Notes under the pieces: generated by a model
Told to the model about the DNA's origin: nothing
What the model saw: only the letters and a program-made list of their open reading frames with translations
The model's database searches: none
Assembly: GCA_937873805.1 (NCBI GenBank)
Contig: CALMWO010000115.1
Location: forward strand, 1 to 8,184
DNA from: an uncultured Hyphomonadaceae bacterium
GTDB lineage: Bacteria; Pseudomonadota; Alphaproteobacteria; Caulobacterales; Hyphomonadaceae
Direction: 5' to 3'
DNA: 8,184 nt
Position numbers and translations under genes: made by a program
In this document: positions 4,967 through 8,184 of the stretch, piece by piece
Layout: each line of letters begins with the position of its first letter
How positions within the stretch are numbered: position 1 is the stretch's first letter

Positions 4967-6703
4967 TCAGATAGCCTCGACGGTGATGCTGTCGAAACTG
5001 CCGCGCCAGATCTTGCGGCCCTCGGTGAGCGAAGCTTCACCCTCGCCTGCCTGCCCCAGGCCGATCTGCGCCTTGCCAAGCACCCACAACGCCAGCGGAT
5101 CGTGCTTCCATTCCTTGAGTGAGGCTTTGGCTTCGGCTTCAGCCTTCGCGAAATCGCCCGTCTTGAGGTAGGCGGCCGCCAGCGAGCGGCGGACCGGATA
5201 CCACCAGTTGGGCGGATCCATCCAGTCGCCGAACTCTTTCTCCTGCAGCGATGCGCCCTTGTTGAAGCTTACGATCGCGGCGCGGACGTTGTCTTCGGCC
5301 ATGGCCAGGCGGCCTTCGAGAACAGCGATGGCGACGAGGCTTTCGGCGTCATCCTTGGCAACCTTACGCAGCTTGCGAAGCTCGATCCGGGCGCCAGCCG
5401 CATCGCCCTTCTGCAGCAACGCCTCACCACGGCCATAGGCGTAATAGGCGCGGAATTCGTCGTCGTCGCGCGAGCTGGGCGCGAGCGCCAGCATCTTGTC
5501 GGGCGCGTAACGCGCGAGAGCGACATAGGTGCGCGGCGTGGGATCGAAGCGCTTCTTCGGTCCGGTGTCCGGGTAAGCCTTCGTCGCGTGCTCGGCATAG
5601 CGCAGCGCCAGCTCGCCATCGCCCGACATCAGCGCGCCAGCGAGGCCGAAAGAAAGATTGTGCGAGTAGTACATCGGCATCGGGAAATCTTTGAGCATGG
5701 GCGGGCGCGGATCGCCGCCGTCAGCCATCCAGGCAGCGTCCGTCGCGATCGCCTTCGCGTTCACGACCGCTGCGTCCTGATAGAGGCCAGCGCGGAAGAA
5801 GGTGTGCGCGGGCATGTGGACGAGATGGCTGGCGGCAGGCGCAAGATCGCCGAGGCGCTTGGCGTAGGGCAGCGCATCTTCAGCGCGCTTATCAAACTCG
5901 GTGGCGTGGATGTAGTAATGGATCGCGCCTGTGTCGTCGGGGTGATCCTTCAGCACTTTTTCCAGCAGCACGAGCGCGGCCTTCAAGTCGGTCGGGTCTT
6001 CCTCGGTCGCGGACATCATCAGGCTGTGCGCGGCAAGCACGGCAAGTTCCGCCTCGGCCGGATAGTCTGCCGCGATCTTTGCGAACGCCGCCGCGAAGGC
6101 GGGCTCGGTGCCCGGCCCTTCCGCCACCGCGCCAGCTTCGCCGGACTTTCCACCAGCGTTCTTCTTGTCATCAGCGGCCGGCGGTTCGGCATACCGGGCG
6201 ATCATGATCTCGGCGAGGCGGCGAGCCTTGTCGTCGCCGGGCTTCGCAAGCGATTGCGCGCGCACGGCCGCGGCAAGCGCCACTTTGCGTTCGTCGTCCT
6301 TGATGCCGTAATTCAGCGTCGGCCCGAGCGCCCAGGCTTCGCCCCATGAGCAGACCGAGCATGTGGGGTCGAGCGCAACCGACCGCTTCATCGCAGCCTT
6401 GGCGTCCTGATGGTAGAAAGCATGGCTGAGCGCGAGACCGTAATCGAACCACGCCTGCGCTTCTGCATTGGTCGTGTCAGCCTTGAAGCCGCCCGTGCCC
6501 ATGCCGCTGGTCAGCTTGAGATCGGGTTTCGGCTCGCCAAGACCTGATGCTTCGGCCGAGCACAGCGCGTTGAGAGCGAGCAGCCCGTCAACCGTTGCAT
6601 CGCCAGACGAAGGCGCAAGTATCGCGATGGGCGGCACGATGGCGGAGCCGGTGGCGCACGCGGTGAGCGCCGTCAGTGCCACTGTCACGAAATATTTGCG
6701 CAT
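4967..6703 (-). CDS. TPR-repeat lipoprotein of unknown function (578 aa)
   Basis: ATG at 6703 follows GGAGG with a six-base spacer. The N-terminus (MRKYFVTVALTALTAC) is a lipoprotein signal with lipobox L13-T-A-C16, so the protein should be anchored in the periplasm or outer membrane. Helix pairs of TPR type run through most of the chain: about 84-112, 205-255, 272-322, 352-375, 415-480 and 505-565. Between them lie motifs shared, as far as I recall, by a widespread bacterial TPR family with no known role: DPTCSVCSWGEAWALGP (112-128, with a CxxC at 115/118), HYYIHATE (262-269), HLVHMPAHTFFR (293-304) and MYYSHN (344-349). The clustered histidines could bind a metal; this is inference. A Gly/Ala/Glu/Lys-rich linker (174-200) interrupts the first third. 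It lies 60 bases downstream of the dihydrofolate reductase gene on the same strand with no terminator between them, so co-transcription is possible. I cannot name a substrate or partner. Confidence 0.88.
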   Translation of the reverse strand: MRKYFVTVALTALTACATGSAIVPPIAILAPSSGDATVDGLLALNALCSAEASGLGEPKPDLKLTSGMGTGGFKADTTNAEAQAWFDYGLALSHAFYHQDAKAAMKRSVALDPTCSVCSWGEAWALGPTLNYGIKDDERKVALAAAVRAQSLAKPGDDKARRLAEIMIARYAEPPAADDKKNAGGKSGEAGAVAEGPGTEPAFAAAFAKIAADYPAEAELAVLAAHSLMMSATEEDPTDLKAALVLLEKVLKDHPDDTGAIHYYIHATEFDKRAEDALPYAKRLGDLAPAASHLVHMPAHTFFRAGLYQDAAVVNAKAIATDAAWMADGGDPRPPMLKDFPMPMYYSHNLSFGLAGALMSGDGELALRYAEHATKAYPDTGPKKRFDPTPRTYVALARYAPDKMLALAPSSRDDDEFRAYYAYGRGEALLQKGDAAGARIELRKLRKVAKDDAESLVAIAVLEGRLAMAEDNVRAAIVSFNKGASLQEKEFGDWMDPPNWWYPVRRSLAAAYLKTGDFAKAEAEAKASLKEWKHDPLALWVLGKAQIGLGQAGEGEASLTEGRKIWRGSFDSITVEAI

Positions 6704-6763
6704 GACGCCCCTCCGACGACTGGGGCGACGCTAGCGCATTGCATTGCTGCAGCCAAACGAATG

Positions 6764-7309
6764 TCAGGCGCGGCGTTCGAGCTCGCGGATGACGCTCGCC
6801 ACTTCATTGTCGGCGTCAGCTTCGACGCGCGTGGCGGAGACTTCGCGCCATTCCTTGCGGTCGAACGCGGGAAAGAAGACCTCCGCCTCGCGTTCGGCCT
6901 CGACGTCGGTGAGCGTCATGTGGGTCGCGATGGCGAGACCGGCGGCATAGATTTCTGCGCCACCGATGATCGAGACTTCGGGAATCCCTGATTGAGCAGC
7001 CATCGCCTGAGCCGCCGCCAGGGCCGGCGGCAGGCTGGAGAAAACGAACGCACCGGGGGCAAGAAAGTCGAGATTGCGAGTGGCGACGATGTTGGGCCGC
7101 CCGGGCAGCGGACGTTTGGGAAAGCTCTCCCACGTCCTGCGGCCCATGATCATCGGGGTTTTCGCGGTGACCTTGCGGAAGTTGACCATGTCGGCCTTGA
7201 GGCGAAACAGAAGCCGGTTTTTGAAGCCAAGTTCGCCTCGCCTGCCTATGGCGGCGACGATCCGGATGCGGACGGGGTCATTGCTGACGGGAAAGGTGGA
7301 CGATGACAC
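6764..7309 (-). CDS. folA: Dihydrofolate reductase
   Basis: Reduces dihydrofolate to tetrahydrofolate with NADPH in the cytoplasm, supplying one-carbon metabolism. I chose a GTG at 7309 (181 residues), which has CAGGG six bases upstream; a GTG at 7333 would add eight residues but has no ribosome-binding site. Conserved blocks, numbered from 7309: IVAAIGRRGELG (17-28), LLFRLKADM (33-41) with the catalytic acid Asp40, MGRRTWES (55-62), LPGRPNIV (68-75) and IIGGAEIY (114-121) for the cofactor. The usual Leu-Pro-Trp before the catalytic acid reads Leu-Leu-Phe, so the tryptophan equal to Trp22 of the E. coli enzyme is Phe35, a variant I recall in some families. About 13 residues precede the usual start of the fold, which leaves the start uncertain. 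No thymidylate synthase gene, a common partner, is adjacent within the window. The gene is divergent from the transporter at 7410. Confidence 0.92.
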   Translation of the reverse strand: MSSSTFPVSNDPVRIRIVAAIGRRGELGFKNRLLFRLKADMVNFRKVTAKTPMIMGRRTWESFPKRPLPGRPNIVATRNLDFLAPGAFVFSSLPPALAAAQAMAAQSGIPEVSIIGGAEIYAAGLAIATHMTLTDVEAEREAEVFFPAFDRKEWREVSATRVEADADNEVASVIRELERRA

Positions 7310-7409
7310 GCGAGACCCTGTAATGACGCACACGCGACGCAGAGGGTCGCAACGTCGGCAGTCGAACCCTCGTTCGTTGGCCGATGCAAGTGTTTAGAGC
7401 GGGTCGGGC

Positions 7410-8099
7410 ATGGATGCCTTCTGGAACGAGCTAGTCTCGGCCCTGACCAATGGTCAGCCGTCGCAGCTGCCTCTGGCGCTGATCGGCATGGCCGTAACGG
7501 TCGGGCTGATCTGGCATCTCAAGGGCCGGACCTGGGCGCTGATCTATGTGGCTCTTATTCCGCTGCTCAACTGGACCTTTGGGAAGAGCAAGGGAATCGA
7601 AATCGACGTAACCTCTACCTTTGGAAGTATTTTTGGCACGAACCACGCGATCCTCTTCAATCCGCTGACCATCGCAACAGGCATGGTGTTCGTCGTGCGT
7701 GATTTCGTGCAACGCGAGATGGGTCATCGCGTGTTGATCCTTATGGCATTGGCGATCGCCTGGTCGTTTTACTATTCGTGGGCGGTGATTGCCGTGGCTT
7801 CGGGCATCGCATTCGCGATCTCTGAAACATCTGACTGGCTGATCTTCACCTTCACCAAGTACCGGCTGTCGACTCGCATCCTGCTGTCGAGCGCGCTCGC
7901 AGCTCCGATTGACACGACGGTCTTCCTTTATGGGGCCGACCTGGCTCGACAGATGCAGCTCGGCGATCCTGCGGGCAACATGTTCAATCTTGCGAACTGG
8001 ATACTCTTCATCCTGGGCAAGATGATCGGCGCAGTTGTGGTTTCCTGGATGATCAGACGGCGCGAGGATCGCGGCGCGGTCGATCCGGCCGCAGCCTGA
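7410..8099 (+). CDS. VUT/YhhQ-family queuosine-precursor transporter
   Basis: A 229-residue integral membrane protein with about six hydrophobic segments (roughly 20-37, 42-57, 82-98, 107-135, 157-175 and 193-215). Family motifs are present: NPLTIATGMVFVVRDFVQREMG (84-105, conserved Arg97-Asp98), a SExxDWLIF segment (138-146) with Glu139 and Asp142, and APIDTTVF (165-172) with Asp168. The family (Vut_1, COG1738) imports queuosine precursors such as preQ0/preQ1 in E. coli YhhQ. Substrate here is inferred from family. The C-terminus is basic then disordered (RRREDRGAVDPAAA), probably cytoplasmic. ATG at 7410 is the first start after an in-frame TAG at 7395; the ribosome-binding site is weak (AGAGCGGG). 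The gene has more A/T-rich codons than its neighbours, as hydrophobic proteins often do. No queuosine biosynthesis gene is in view, in keeping with salvage. Confidence 0.88.
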   Translation: MDAFWNELVSALTNGQPSQLPLALIGMAVTVGLIWHLKGRTWALIYVALIPLLNWTFGKSKGIEIDVTSTFGSIFGTNHAILFNPLTIATGMVFVVRDFVQREMGHRVLILMALAIAWSFYYSWAVIAVASGIAFAISETSDWLIFTFTKYRLSTRILLSSALAAPIDTTVFLYGADLARQMQLGDPAGNMFNLANWILFILGKMIGAVVVSWMIRRREDRGAVDPAAA

Positions 8100-8131
8100 C
8101 CACGTCCAACCCGTAAGCGCACACAAACAAA

Positions 8132-8157
8132 AAGGGCGGTCCTGGAGGACCGCCCTT
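8132..8157. terminator. Strong hairpin, bidirectional terminator
   Basis: AAGGGCGGTCC and GGACCGCCCTT form a perfect eleven-pair stem with a TGGA loop, 32 bases after the transporter's stop. On the plus strand it is followed only by TTCTG, giving a weak U-tract. On the minus strand it is followed by TTTTTGTTTG, a good U-tract. It would therefore stop a minus-strand gene entering from the right at least as well as the transporter transcript, which suggests that the next gene beyond the window is convergent. Nothing codable can be assigned to the last 27 bases. Confidence 0.8.
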
Positions 8158-8184
8158 CTGCAGCTCTTGCGAGCCTCTTAAACG

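Noticed and set aside
7330..7395. GGGTTCGAC-like string on the minus strand, resembling a tRNA T-loop
   Set aside because: The flanking bases do not pair to form a T-arm, and no acceptor stem, D-arm or anticodon arm can be found.
7410..8099. Horizontal transfer of the transporter gene, because of its lower GC
   Set aside because: The excess of T-rich codons is explained by a membrane protein's hydrophobic residues; nothing else marks transfer.

Overview
The window is GC-rich, gene-dense bacterial chromosome. It most resembles an alphaproteobacterium, possibly of the Caulobacterales/Hyphomonadaceae type. The grounds are the base composition, the metaxin-like glutathione transferase, the YafY-type WYL regulator, and the general feel of the proteins. 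This placement is an inference, because no rRNA or other marker gene is present. I see no insertion sequence, CRISPR array, integrase, tRNA or plasmid origin. It reads as ordinary chromosome with several short, mostly independent transcription units.

Left part (1-2101): the 3' end of a helical protein of unknown role is followed, stop to stop, by a small convergent helical protein (440-676, minus). A 361-bp non-coding stretch (677-1037) then holds several inverted repeats and two weak CtrA-like boxes. Next comes a plus-strand protein of a nucleotidyltransferase family that has lost its catalytic acidic residues (1038-1883). Its stop codon overlaps that of a convergent small membrane-anchored zinc-ribbon protein (1880-2101), inside a 16-bp perfect palindrome.

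Middle part (2220-4957): a GDSL/SGNH-family lipoprotein hydrolase (minus) lies below a metaxin-like glutathione S-transferase (minus), with a probable intrinsic terminator between them. The transferase gene is divergent from a YafY-type HTH-WYL regulator. The 133-bp gap between the two start codons holds a perfect 9-4-9 inverted repeat, the likely operator of this regulator/target pair.

Right part (4967-8184): a large TPR lipoprotein and a dihydrofolate reductase lie on the minus strand, 60 bp apart, and may be co-transcribed. A divergent plus-strand gene encodes a VUT/YhhQ-type queuosine-precursor transporter. It ends before a strong hairpin that would terminate transcription from either side.

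For most genes the start was set by a Shine-Dalgarno sequence, and in five cases (zinc ribbon, GDSL lipoprotein, transferase, WYL regulator, reductase) it lies inside the longest possible reading frame. The best-supported unit of joint function is the transferase/WYL regulator pair. The most unusual items are the catalytically dead nucleotidyltransferase relative and a hairpin that would cover the ribosome-binding site of the small gene at 440-676. No wholly new multi-gene system is evident.
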